Source: Gaiellasilicea sp963705515
Lineage (GTDB): Bacteria; Actinomycetota; Thermoleophilia; Gaiellales; Gaiellaceae
NCBI GenBank assembly: GCA_963705515.1
Contig: CAVPJV010000009.1
Location: 124,001 to 188,000 of the forward strand
DNA: 64,000 bases
Direction of reading: 5' to 3'
Shown here: piece after piece, positions 10,207 to 19,333 of the stretch
How positions within the stretch are numbered: the stretch's first letter is position 1
Layout of the letters: the number at the start of each line of letters is the position of its first letter
Translations under genes and position numbers: made by a program
Notes under the pieces: model-generated
The model's input: only the letters and a program-made list of their open reading frames with translations
Told to the model about the DNA's origin: nothing
The model's database searches: none

Positions 10207-11087
10207 CACCGAGCCGCGAGCAGACGCGGGCGCGCTATCCGGACGAGTCCGGGTACGTCGAGCGCGACGGCGTCCGCGTCCACTACGAGGTCTACGGCTC
10301 GGGCGAGCCGACCTTCCTACTGCTGCCGACGTGGTCGATCATCCACTCGCGGCAGTGGAAGGGGCAGATCCCGTTCCTCGCGCGCGAGCACCGCGTCGTC
10401 ACGTTCGACGGCCGCGGCAACGGGCGCTCCGACCGGCCGTCGGAGCCTGCCGCCTACGACGAGCGGGAGTTCGCGGCGGATGCGCTGGCGGTGCTGGACG
10501 CGACGGCGACCGGGCGCGCGGCGATCGTCGGGTACTCGCTCGGCGCGCAGCGCGGGCTGATCCTCGCGGCCGAGCACCCCGAGCGGGTGGAGGCGGCGAT
10601 CTTCGTCGGCCCGTCGTATCCGGGCGGAGGCAGGCCGCTCGACGAGCGCGCCCGGTTCACGTGGGAGGACGAGCTCGACACGGACGAGGGCTGGGCGAAG
10701 TACAACAAGCACTTCTGGCTGCGCGACTACCGCGGCTTCGTGGAGTTCTTCTTCTCGCGCATCTTCCGCGAGCCGCACTCGACGAAGCAGATCGAGGACT
10801 GCGTCGGGTGGGCGCTCGAGACGACCCCGGAGATGCTGGTGGCGGCCCAGTACGCCCGGATGCTCGAGCCCGAGGAGGCGCGAGAGCTCGCGGGGAGGCT
10901 GCACTGCCCGCTGCTCGTCGTGCACGGGCGATCGGACCAGATCGCCCACTACACCCGCGGCGAGGCGCTCGCCGAGCACGGGCGCGGCGCGTTCGTCCTC
11001 GTCGAGGGCGGGGGGCATGCACCACATGCACGCGATCCCGTCATGTTCAACCTGCTCGTGCACGAGTTCGTGGAGCGGCTGCGGTGA
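10191..11087 (+). CDS. Alpha/beta hydrolase (Ser nucleophile)
   Basis: A 298-residue alpha/beta-fold hydrolase. The catalytic triad can be placed: Ser116 in the elbow GYSLG, an Asp in HGRSDQ, and a His in EGGGHAPHARDP. The oxyanion region is TWSIIHSRQWKGQIPF, and FDGRGNGRSDRPS is the usual HG-like loop. A segment with DTDEGWAKYN and EPHSTKQIEDCV is shared almost word for word with the next gene, so the two are tandem paralogues. It overlaps both neighbours. Substrate unknown. Confidence 0.88.
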   Translation: MAIELAPSREQTRARYPDESGYVERDGVRVHYEVYGSGEPTFLLLPTWSIIHSRQWKGQIPFLAREHRVVTFDGRGNGRSDRPSEPAAYDEREFAADALAVLDATATGRAAIVGYSLGAQRGLILAAEHPERVEAAIFVGPSYPGGGRPLDERARFTWEDELDTDEGWAKYNKHFWLRDYRGFVEFFFSRIFREPHSTKQIEDCVGWALETTPEMLVAAQYARMLEPEEARELAGRLHCPLLVVHGRSDQIAHYTRGEALAEHGRGAFVLVEGGGHAPHARDPVMFNLLVHEFVERLR

Positions 11088-13225
11088 GCGTCGCCGCCGA
11101 CGTCCGCGAGCAGAGCCGCGCCCGCTATCCCGACGAGGAGGGCTTCGTCGAGCGCGACGGCGTGCACGTCTTCTACGAGGTCTACGGCGACGCGCCGACG
11201 ACGTTCTTGCTCTTCCCGCCCTCGCCGATCTCGCACTCGCGCGTCTGGAAGGCCCAGATCCCGTATCTCTCGCGCCACTTCCGCGTCGTCACGTTCGACC
11301 CGCGCGGCAACGGCCGGTCCGACCGTCCCAGCGACGCAGCGGCCTACTCCTGGTGGGAGTACGTCGCCGACGGTCGGGCCGTGCTGGGGGCGAGCGGCGC
11401 CCAGGACGCGCTCGTGGGCGGCCTCTGCGACGGTGGCGGCTGGGCGCTGATGCTCGCCGCGACCGATCCGGCGGCCGTGCTCGGTGTCGCGGCGATTGCG
11501 CCGTTCGTGCCCCGCCTGACACCGCCGCATCCGAATTACACCCTGTTCCCGTCCGACGAGCCGCTCGACACCGACGAGGGCTGGGCGAAGTGCAACGTCC
11601 ACTACTACCGCCGCGACTATCGGGGCTTCCTGGAGTTCTTCTTCGCGCAGCAGCTCCCGGAGCCGCACTCGACGAAGCAGATCGAGGACTGCGTCCGCTG
11701 GGGCCTCGAGGGCGGCGCGGAGTCGCTGATCCTCGCCGACGAGGAGGCGCCGCCGCCCTGGGGGAGCGAGGAGGAGGCGCGCGCCATCTGCGAGCGCGTC
11801 CGTTGCCCCGTGCTCGTGATCCACGGCGACCTCGACAACTGCCAGACGCGCGAGCGTGCGGCGGCCGTCGCCGACCTGACGCGTGGGACGCTCGTCACCC
11901 TCGAGGGAGCCGGCCACCTGCCGCAGGCGCGCCATCCGGTCAAGGTGAACGGGCTCATGCGCGAGTTCGGGGAGACGGTCGTGCCGCCGGCGCCGAAGGT
12001 GAAGACCTGGACGCGGGCGCTCAGCCGGCGCCGGCGCGCCCTCTACGTCTCGTCCCCGATCGGCCTCGGGCACGCCCGCCGGGACGTTGCGATCGCGAAG
12101 GAACTGCGGCAGCTGCACCCGGACCTGGAGATCGACTGGCTCGCCCAGCATCCCGTGACGACCGTGCTCGAGGCCGAGGGAGAGCGGATCCATCCCGCGA
12201 GCGCGCTGCTTGCGAACGAGTCGGGGCACATCGAGAGCGAGTCTGCCGAGCACGACCTGCACGCCTTCCAGGCGATCAGGCGGATGGACGAGATCCTCGT
12301 CGCCAACTTCATGCTCTTCCTCGACGTCGTCCGCGAGGAGAACTACGACCTCTGGATCGGCGACGAGTCCTGGGAGGTCGACTACTTCCTGCACGAGAAT
12401 CCGGAGCTGAAGTCGGCCGCGTACGTCTGGCTGACGGACTTCGTCGGCTGGCTGCCGATGGACGACGGCGGCGAGCACGAGGCGTTCCTGACCACCGACT
12501 ACAACGCCGAGATGATCGAGCACATCGCCCGCTTCCCCAGGATCCGCGACCGGGCGGTGTTCGTCGGCAACCCCGACGACGTCGTACCCGACTCGTTCGG
12601 GAACGGCCTCCCTGGCATCCGCGACTGGACGGAGCAGCACTACGACTTCGCGGGCTACGTGACGGGCTTCGAGCCCGTCGCCGACCGCGAGAAGCTGCGC
12701 GCACGAGCTCGGGTACCGGCCGCGACGAGCAGGTCTGCATCGTCACCGTCGGCGGCTCGGGCGTCGGCGGGCACCTGCTGCGCCGCGTGATCGAGGCGTT
12801 CCCGCAGGCGAAGGCGAACGTGCCGGAGCTGCGGATGGTCGTCGTCGCCGGGCCGCGGATCGACCCGGCGAGCCTGCCGCAGCACGACGGGCTCGAGATC
12901 CGCGCCGTACGTGCACGAGCTCTACCGCCACCTGGCCGCCTGCGACCTCGGTGTCGTCCAGGGCGGCCTGACCACGTCGATGGAGCTGACCGCGAACCGG
13001 CGGCCGTTCCTCTACTTCCCGCTCCGCCACCACTTCGAGCAGAGCTTCCACGTCCGCCACCGGCTGGAGCGGTACGGCGCCGGACGCCGCATGGACTTCG
13101 AGACGGACGGCCCGGCCGAGATCGCGGCCGCGATCGCCGAGGAGATCGGCCGCGAGGTCGACTACCGGCCGGTCGAGACCGACGGCGCGTCGCGCGCGGC
13201 GGCGCTGATCGCCGAGCTGCTGTAG
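11084..13225 (+). CDS. Alpha/beta hydrolase (Cys nucleophile) fused to a MurG/UGT-like glycosyltransferase; three apparent +1 frameshifts
   Basis: GTG start overlapping the previous hydrolase. Residues 1-300 repeat the upstream hydrolase, but the nucleophile elbow reads GLCDG, so the nucleophile is Cys115, as in dienelactone hydrolases; Asp and His remain (HGDLDN, EGAGHLPQARHP). No stop separates it from a GT-B glycosyltransferase-like half starting ALYVSSPIGLGHARRDVAIA and ending DLGVVQGGLTTSMELTANRR. The frame is restored by removing one base near 12703, 12723 and 12907, giving 712 residues. The shifts cancel overall. The fusion itself lies upstream of all three breaks and is seen directly. 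Confidence 0.75.
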
Positions 13226-13731
13226 TCGTCGAGCCACCGCGCGACGGCGGCCGGAGTGCGCAGCCGTACGTGCGGATACGGGGCGAGCTCGGCCGGGTAC
13301 AGCCGGTGCCGCCGCGGATAGTTGCGGAGCGCGAAGAGGACGACCGAGTCCGGGCTGAAGAGGACGTTCCGCAGCGTCTCGCGGTTGCCGTTCCAGAGCT
13401 CCTCGCGCCGGACGATCCTCGAGACGGTTCGCCGGACGAGGCGCGGGAGCCAGACGCGCCGCGGCAGGTCGAGCCAGACGACGATGTCGGCACGCTCGAG
13501 GACGAGATCGCCGAGCTTGCCTCTGTAGGAGCCGTCGACGACCCAGCGCTCCTCGGCGAGCAGCGGCTCCACGCGCGCCCGCAGCTCCTCGGCCGTCGCC
13601 TCCGTCCAGCCGGGGCCGTGGTGGAGGGCGTCCAGCTCGTGGAACGGCACCTCGAGCCTTCGCGCGAGCTCCCGCCCCAGTGTCGTCTTCCCGCTTCCGC
13701 TCGCGCTCGCGAGGACGACGACGCGGCTCAC
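13162..13731 (-). CDS. P-loop kinase-like protein (adenylate kinase/FlaR-like)
   Basis: A 189-residue nucleotide-binding protein with Walker A ASASGSGKTT at its N-terminus (VVVLASASGSGKTTLGREL), the EVPFHELDALHHGPGW segment and WVVDGSYRGKLGDLVLERAD. This pattern is typical of short kinase-like proteins often called topology modulation or adenylate-kinase-like. GTG start overlaps the stop of the upstream peptidase gene by 4 bp. Its 3' end overlaps the convergent glycosyltransferase by 64 bp. Substrate unknown. Confidence 0.8.
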   Translation of the reverse strand: MSRVVVLASASGSGKTTLGRELARRLEVPFHELDALHHGPGWTEATAEELRARVEPLLAEERWVVDGSYRGKLGDLVLERADIVVWLDLPRRVWLPRLVRRTVSRIVRREELWNGNRETLRNVLFSPDSVVLFALRNYPRRHRLYPAELAPYPHVRLRTPAAVARWLDDYSSSAISAAARDAPSVSTGR

Positions 13732-14405
13732 AGCACGCGCGCTTCGAGCGGCTGCTCGCCGTCGGCGCTGACGCGGTAGCCGCGCGCGCCCTCTCGTTGG
13801 CTGACGACTTCGCGCAGATCGGTGCCCTCGAAGTGGAATGCGGCATCGTCGTCGGCGGCGTACCCGGGCGGCAGGACGCCGTCGCGGACGAGCCGGGTGT
13901 ACGTCGGGCGCCGCTCCGGCTCGGCGTCGAAGTGGGGGCAGAAGCTCCCGGCGAGGAAGCCGAGCCCGCCGCCGAGCTCGCGCAGCCGCGGGCCGTAGGA
14001 GTCGGTGACGGAGTCCTCGAACCAGCAGTTCGCGCCGGCGCTCCAGCCGCCGAGGACGGCGCCGCGCTCCCACGCGTCTCGCAGGGCGACGTCGACGCCG
14101 TGCACGCGCCAGATCGCGAGCGCGTTCGCCGTGTTCCCGCCGCACACGTAGACGACGTCCTGCGCGGCGACCCACGCCGCCGGCTCCTCCGGCATCCCGA
14201 AGAGCTCGAGATGGCTGGGCTCGCACTCGCGGCCGGCGAAGGCGTCGTAGAACCACTGGATGCCCTCGGGACGCTCGCCGCCCGCCGTCGGCAGAAAGCC
14301 GACCCTCGGCCGCGGTTTCCCGCTCAGCTCGAGCAGGTAGTCCTCCAGCAGTGAGTCGGGGCTGAGGATGCCGCCGCCGCCCATGGCGAGGATGTGGCCG
14401 CTCAT
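13728..14405 (-). CDS. Peptidase S51 (dipeptidase E-like)
   Basis: A 225-residue serine peptidase-like protein. It starts with GHILAMGGGGILSPDSLLED, has RVGFLPTAGGERPEGIQWFY, a YVCGGNTANAL motif, and the nucleophile elbow GGWSAGANCWFE. These are hallmarks of the peptidase E/cyanophycinase class. Family members cleave Asp-X dipeptides or related substrates; specificity here is not known. Translationally coupled to the downstream kinase-like gene. Confidence 0.85.
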   Translation of the reverse strand: MSGHILAMGGGGILSPDSLLEDYLLELSGKPRPRVGFLPTAGGERPEGIQWFYDAFAGRECEPSHLELFGMPEEPAAWVAAQDVVYVCGGNTANALAIWRVHGVDVALRDAWERGAVLGGWSAGANCWFEDSVTDSYGPRLRELGGGLGFLAGSFCPHFDAEPERRPTYTRLVRDGVLPPGYAADDDAAFHFEGTDLREVVSQREGARGYRVSADGEQPLEARVL

Positions 14406-14472
14406 CGCTCCGCAGTCTCGCCGATGACTCTTCGCCGCGCGCGCGGTCTACAGGGAAACGAAAGGAGCTGAC

Positions 14473-15082
14473 ATGGGCAAGGTCGTCGGAGGCATCACGA
14501 TGTCGATGGACGGGTTCGTGGCCGGGCCGAACGACCGGCTCGGCGCCGGGCTCGGCGACGGCGGCGAGCGGCTGCACTACTGGGTCTTCGGCGGGCCCTG
14601 GACGTACGACGACGAGGCACGCGGCTCGGCGTCGGACGTCGACAGGGAGTACATCGACGCGCGTGTTCGCCGCGGGCGGCGCGTGGCTCGTCGGCCGGAA
14701 GATGCACGACGTCGTCGACGGCTGGGGCGACGATCCGGGCTTCGGCGTCCCGGTCTTCGTCGTCACACACCGGCCGCACGAGACCGTCGTCAAGGGCGAC
14801 ACGACGTTCGAGTTCGTCACCGACGGGATCGACGCGGCGCTCGAGCAGGCGCGCGCGGCCGCAGGGGACAAGAACGTGATCGTGATGGGAGGAGCGGACG
14901 TGCTCCGGCAGTACCTCGCCACCGGAGTGGTCGACGAGCTGACGCTGACGATCTCGCCGGTGCTGCTCGGCGGCGGAACGCGGCTCTTCGACGGGATCGA
15001 GCGCACCGACATCGCGTTCGAGCGGACCGCCGTGATCGAGTCGCCGTACGCCACGCACCTGCGCTACGAGGTGCGAGTGTAG
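14473..15082 (+). CDS. Dihydrofolate reductase-like (RibD C-terminal domain) protein, apparent +1 frameshift near 14661
   Basis: NADPH-dependent reductase fold of the DHFR/RibD-C superfamily. The start is strong (AAAGGAG, 7 bp before ATG) and reads GKVVGGITMSMDGFVAGPND. The frame breaks near 14661; deleting one base continues as VFAAGGAWLVGRKMHDVVDG, NVIVMGGADVLRQYL and ELTLTISPVLLGGGTRLFD to 15082, giving 202 residues, the usual size. Substrate is unknown in this family. Confidence 0.82.
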
Positions 15083-15095
15083 ATTCCGGGCGCTC

Positions 15096-17690
15096 ATGCG
15101 CTACGTCTACGACTTCGACGAGGACTCCGGGGGCGGCCGCGAGCTGCTCGGCGGCAAGGGAATCGGGCTCGCCGAGATGACCGCGCTCGGCGTCCCCGTC
15201 CCAGCCGGGTTCACGATCACGACCGACGCCTGCCGCGCCTACATGGCCTCCGGCGGCGAGCTCCCGGACGGGCTCGAGGCCGAGGTGGCGGAGCACATCG
15301 CCTCGCTCGAGGGGAAGGCGGGCAAGCGCTTCGGCGACCACGACGACCCGCTGCTCGTCTCCGTCCGCTCGGGCGCGGCCGTCTCGATGCCGGGGATGAT
15401 GGACACGATCCTCAACCTCGGCCTCAACGACGAGGCGGTCGCAGGCCTGGCGAAGACGACCGGCAACGAGCGCTTCGCCTACGACTCGTACCGGCGGCTG
15501 ATCCAGATGTACGGCGAGGTCGTCGACGGTGTCGAGGGGCACCGGTTCGAGCAGCCCCTCACCGACCTGAAGGCGGCCCGCGGCGCGAAGCAGGACGTCG
15601 AGCTGACCGCGGACGACCTCGCGGAGCTGATCGAGACCTTCAAGCGGATCTACGCCGACGAGACCGGCTCGCCGTTCCCACAGGACGCGCGCGCGCAGCT
15701 GGAGAAGGCCGTGCGCGCCGTCTTCGACTCCTGGGAGTCTCCGCGCGCGCAGGTCTACCGGCGCACGTACGAGATCCCGGACGACCTCGGCACCGCGGTC
15801 AACGTCGTCCAGATGGTCTTCGGCAACAAGGGCGACGGCTCGGGCACGGGGGTCTGCTTCACGCGCGACCCGTCGACCGGCGAGAGCGTCCTCTACGGCG
15901 AGTTCCTCCAGAACGCCCAGGGCGAGGACGTCGTCGCCGGGATCCGGACGCCGGAGCCGATCGAACGGATGAAGGAGCTGCTGCCGGAGGCGTACGCGCA
16001 GCTGCTGGCGACGATCGCCCGGCTGGAGTCGCACTACCGCGACATGCAGGACATCGAGTTCACGGTCGAGGAGGGCACGCTCTTCCTGCTCCAGACGCGA
16101 ACGGCGAAGCGGACGGCGGCGGCCGCGCTGCGGGCGGCCGTCGAGATGGTCGGCGAGGGCCTGATCTCGAAGGAGGAGGCGGTCGCGCGGATCGACCCGG
16201 CGCAGCTCGACCAGCTGCTGCACCCGATGATCGACCCGGCCGCCGACGTCGAGGTCGTCGCGAAGGGGCTGAACGCCTCGCCGGGCGCGGCCTCCGGGGC
16301 GATCGTCTTCGACGCCGACACGGCCGAGGAGCGCGGCATGGCGGGGGAGAGCGTCATCCTCGTCCGCTGGGAGACGACGCCGGACGACTTCCACGGGATG
16401 GTGCAGGCGGCGGGGATCCTGACCGCCCACGGCGGGCTCACCTCGCACGCGGCCGTGGTCGCCCGCGGGATGGGGACGCCCTGCGTCACCGGCTGCGAGG
16501 CGCTTCACGTCGACGTCCGCGCGAAGACGGCCCGCCTGTCCGGGCACGAGCTGAAGGAAGGCGACACGATCACGATCGACGGCGGCACCGGCGAGGTGAT
16601 CGTCGGCTCCGTGCCGCTCGTGCCGCCGCAGATCAACGACGACTTCTCGGCGATCCTCGACTGGGCGGACGGGATCCGGCGGCTGAAGGTGCGCACGAAC
16701 GCCGACACGCCCGAGGACGCGGCCAAGGCCCGCGAGTTCGGCGCCGAGGGGATCGGCCTCTGCCGGACCGAGCACATGTTCGCCGACGCCGACCGGCTCG
16801 GCCTGATGCGCGAGATGATCCTTGCCGCGGACGAGGACGGCCGCCGCTCGGCGCTCGAGCGCCTGCTCCCGATCCAGCAGGGCGACTTCGAGGGGATCTT
16901 CGAGGCGATGGCCGGACTGCCCGTGACGATCCGCCTGCTCGACTGGCCGCTGCACGAGTTCCTGCCCTCGCTCGAAGAGGAGCAGGACGAGCGGATGCGC
17001 GAGCGGATCCGGGCGCTGCAGGAGTCGAACCCGATGCTCGGTTTCCGCGCCTGCCGGCTCGGCCTCTCCTTCCCCGAGATCTACGAGATGCAGGTGCGCG
17101 CGATCGTGCGGGCGGCGATCGCCGTGCGGGAACGGGGCGGCGACGCGCCGCTGGTCGAGATCATGCATCCGCTCGTGGGCTTCGGCGAGGAGCTGCGCCG
17201 CCTGCGGGAGCTGACCGTCCGCGTCGCCGCCGAGGAGGGCGAGCTCGACTACCTCGTCGGGACGATGATCGAGCTGCCGCGCGCCTGTATCCGCGCCGAC
17301 GAGATCGCCGAGCACGCGGACTTCTTCTCCTTCGGCACGAACGATCTGACCCAGACCGCGCTCGGGATCTCACGCGACGACGGCGGCCGGTTCCTCGCGC
17401 ACTACCTCGCGACGGGCGTGCTCGAGCGCGACCCCTTCGAGTCGATCGATCAGGACGGCGTCGGCGACCTGATGGAGATCGCCGTCGAGCGCGGGCGCCG
17501 GACCCGCGACGACATCAAGCTCGGGATCTGCGGCGAGCACGGCGGCGAGCCGAAGTCGGTCGCGTTCTGCCACCGCCTCGGGCTCGACTACGTCAGCTGC
17601 AGCCCGTACCGCGTCCCGCTCGCCCGCCTCGCCGCCGCCCAGGCCGCGCTGACGGAGCAGGGCACGGTCGCCGTCGCCATCGGCGGCTAG
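15096..17690 (+). CDS. ppdK: Pyruvate, phosphate dikinase
   Basis: Interconverts pyruvate + ATP + Pi and PEP + AMP + PPi. The 864-residue enzyme has the N-terminal ATP-grasp domain (GGKGIGLAEMTALG, SVRSGAAVSMPGMMDT), the central phosphohistidine domain with GGLTSHAAVVARGMGTPCVT, and the C-terminal TIM barrel with GLCRTEHMF and GICGEHGG. The catalytic His is residue 451 and the PDRP target Thr is residue 449. The PDRP gene lies at 5334. A TAGATT hexamer is found 10 nt before the ATG. An 85-nt nested palindrome follows the gene. Confidence 0.97.
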   Translation: MRYVYDFDEDSGGGRELLGGKGIGLAEMTALGVPVPAGFTITTDACRAYMASGGELPDGLEAEVAEHIASLEGKAGKRFGDHDDPLLVSVRSGAAVSMPGMMDTILNLGLNDEAVAGLAKTTGNERFAYDSYRRLIQMYGEVVDGVEGHRFEQPLTDLKAARGAKQDVELTADDLAELIETFKRIYADETGSPFPQDARAQLEKAVRAVFDSWESPRAQVYRRTYEIPDDLGTAVNVVQMVFGNKGDGSGTGVCFTRDPSTGESVLYGEFLQNAQGEDVVAGIRTPEPIERMKELLPEAYAQLLATIARLESHYRDMQDIEFTVEEGTLFLLQTRTAKRTAAAALRAAVEMVGEGLISKEEAVARIDPAQLDQLLHPMIDPAADVEVVAKGLNASPGAASGAIVFDADTAEERGMAGESVILVRWETTPDDFHGMVQAAGILTAHGGLTSHAAVVARGMGTPCVTGCEALHVDVRAKTARLSGHELKEGDTITIDGGTGEVIVGSVPLVPPQINDDFSAILDWADGIRRLKVRTNADTPEDAAKAREFGAEGIGLCRTEHMFADADRLGLMREMILAADEDGRRSALERLLPIQQGDFEGIFEAMAGLPVTIRLLDWPLHEFLPSLEEEQDERMRERIRALQESNPMLGFRACRLGLSFPEIYEMQVRAIVRAAIAVRERGGDAPLVEIMHPLVGFGEELRRLRELTVRVAAEEGELDYLVGTMIELPRACIRADEIAEHADFFSFGTNDLTQTALGISRDDGGRFLAHYLATGVLERDPFESIDQDGVGDLMEIAVERGRRTRDDIKLGICGEHGGEPKSVAFCHRLGLDYVSCSPYRVPLARLAAAQAALTEQGTVAVAIGG

Positions 17691-17691
17691 C

Positions 17692-17776
17692 GACTTTGTG
17701 TTTCTGAGCTACTTGCTCCTCCGAGCCGCATGATCATGCGGTCGAGCGAGTACTTGTGTCTGGTAGACACAAAGTC
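17692..17776. repeat. 85-nt nested palindrome between ppdK and the rhomboid gene
   Basis: Outer arms GACTTTGTGT / ACACAAAGTC pair perfectly over 10 bp. A middle stem (TACTTGCTC at 17710 with GAGCGAGTA at 17744) has one G-T-type mismatch. The core CCGCATGATCATGCGG (17726-17741) is a perfect 16-nt palindrome. It lies between convergent genes, so it could act as a bidirectional terminator, but there is no U tract. The terminal-inverted-repeat layout also resembles a small non-autonomous repeat. Confidence 0.6.
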
Positions 17777-17785
17777 ATCAGCGCG

Positions 17786-18634
17786 CTAGGCGTAGCCCTT
17801 CACCTTCCAGTACGCCACCGCGACGCTGAGCAGGCCGATCGCGACCAGGCTCACGAGCGAGGCGGCGTCGATGCGGCTGTACGCGGCGTTGCCCTTGCCG
17901 AACCGGGAGAGGGCGAGGATGCAGAGCGCGCCTCCGGCGAGGCCGCCGAGGTGGCCGCCGATCGAGATTCCCGGCACGGCGAAGGTGAAGGCGATGTTGA
18001 TGATCAGCAGCGTCAGCGCGCTGCCGCCGAGCACGTAGGTGTGCTGGCGCTCGAGCACGATCGCGGCGCCGAGGATGCCGAAGATCGCGCCCGATGCCCC
18101 GACGGTGACGGCGGTCGGGTTCATGATCAGCGCTCCCGCCGAGCCGGCGAGGCCGGAGACGAGGTAGAGCAGCAGATACCGGACGGGGCCGAGGTAGTCC
18201 TCGAGCGGCCGGCCGATCCACCAGAGCGCGAGCATGTTCATCCCGAGATGGATCGGACCGTAGTGGAGGAAGGCGGCCGTGATCAGCCGGTGCCAGTCGC
18301 CCTGCGCCACCAGCTGCCCCTGGAGGGCGCCGTGTTGGAAGATCCAGCCCGAGCTGGCGCTGATCGAGGCGCCGCCCGCGAGCTGGAGGAAGTAGATGCC
18401 GACGTTGATCGCGATCAGCGTCAGCGTGACCGTGCCCTGCCGGCCCGCCGAGCTGCGCTGGAGGTTCTTGACGACCTTCTGTGCCGGGCCGCGCTTCACG
18501 CCCGCGTGGTCGGGACAGCGGATCCCGACCGGGCCGAAGGTCATGCAGTCCGGGCAGATGCCGCGGCCGCACTCGGAGCACGACACGCCCGTCTCCCGAT
18601 CGGGGTGCCGGTAGCACCTAAGCGTTTCTGCCAT
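17786..18634 (-). CDS. Rhomboid-family intramembrane serine protease with N-terminal zinc finger
   Basis: A 282-residue membrane protease. The N-terminus carries a B-box-like zinc-binding region (CYRHPDRETGVSCSECGRGI, then CPDCM and RCPDH). Six or seven membrane helices follow. Rhomboid signatures are ITAAFLHYGPIHLGMNM, the catalytic Ser in VGASGAIFG and the catalytic His in GGHLGGLAGG. Its start is only 18 bp from the divergent comB-like gene, so the two promoters must overlap. Confidence 0.92.
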   Translation of the reverse strand: MAETLRCYRHPDRETGVSCSECGRGICPDCMTFGPVGIRCPDHAGVKRGPAQKVVKNLQRSSAGRQGTVTLTLIAINVGIYFLQLAGGASISASSGWIFQHGALQGQLVAQGDWHRLITAAFLHYGPIHLGMNMLALWWIGRPLEDYLGPVRYLLLYLVSGLAGSAGALIMNPTAVTVGASGAIFGILGAAIVLERQHTYVLGGSALTLLIINIAFTFAVPGISIGGHLGGLAGGALCILALSRFGKGNAAYSRIDAASLVSLVAIGLLSVAVAYWKVKGYA

Positions 18635-18640
18635 CCGGTC

Positions 18641-18646
18641 TAGCCT
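18641..18646 (+). promoter_or_regulatory. Candidate -10 hexamer (TAGCCT) for the comB-like gene
   Basis: TAGCCT ends 6 nt before the ATG at 18653, and no Shine-Dalgarno is present. The whole divergent gap is 18 bp, so a conventional 5' UTR is not possible unless transcription starts inside the rhomboid gene. Confidence 0.4.
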
Positions 18647-18652
18647 AGCCAG

Positions 18653-19333
18653 ATGAAGGTCCATGTCGCGTTCACTCCGGACGAGGCCGCTTCGGCCCCG
18701 ACCGGGATCGTCGTCGACGTGATCCGGGCGACCTCGACGATCGCCCAGGCGCTCTCGTCCGGCTACCGGCGAGTGTTGTGCGTGTCCGAGATCGAGCAGG
18801 CGCGGGCGCTGCGGGCCGAGCTCCCCGACAGCGTCGTCGGCGGCGAGCGCGACGCGGTCCGGATCGAGGGCTTCGACGTCGGCGCCTCGCCGCGCGAGTT
18901 CCTCGAGCCGAAGGCGGAGACGCTGATCCTCTCGACGACGAACGGGACGCGGACGATCGTCACCGCGGCCGAGCACTGCGACGAGGTCCTGATCGGCAGC
19001 CTGCTCAACCTCGATGCCGTCGTCCGCGTGGCGACGGAGCGCGGCGAGGACGTGGCCGTCATCTGCGCCGGCTACAAGGGCGCGTTCGCGTTCGACGACG
19101 CCTACTGCGCCGGCCGGCTCGTGCAGGCGCTGGCGGGCGAGCGAACCGACGCGGCGATCGCGGCGGCGCTCCTCGCCGATGCCTTCCCGGACCCGCTCGA
19201 CGGCATCAACGCGCGCACGTACGGCCCACCCGGGCTGGAGGAGGACATCGCCTTCTGCGCCCGCGAGAGCGTGCTCGAGGTCGTCCCGCGGCTCGCCGGC
19301 ATGCGCGGGCCTGCGGCGGAGATCACGCTCTAG
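18653..19333 (+). CDS. 2-phosphosulfolactate phosphatase family protein (ComB-like)
   Basis: A 226-residue Mg-dependent acid phosphatase of the ComB family. Recognisable blocks are GIVVDVIRATSTIAQALSSG, VVGGERDAVRIEGFDVGASP and LILSTTNGTRTIV, plus VICAGYKGAFAFDDAYCAG. Archaeal ComB acts in coenzyme M synthesis, but bacterial homologues occur without that pathway, so the substrate here is open. Confidence 0.88.
   Translation: MKVHVAFTPDEAASAPTGIVVDVIRATSTIAQALSSGYRRVLCVSEIEQARALRAELPDSVVGGERDAVRIEGFDVGASPREFLEPKAETLILSTTNGTRTIVTAAEHCDEVLIGSLLNLDAVVRVATERGEDVAVICAGYKGAFAFDDAYCAGRLVQALAGERTDAAIAAALLADAFPDPLDGINARTYGPPGLEEDIAFCARESVLEVVPRLAGMRGPAAEITL

Noticed and set aside
14817..17315. Long minus-strand open frame opposite ppdK (832 codons)
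   Set aside because: It is an antisense shadow created by high GC codon bias. Its translation is Arg/Asp/Leu repeats with no family motif, while the opposite strand encodes a perfect PPDK.
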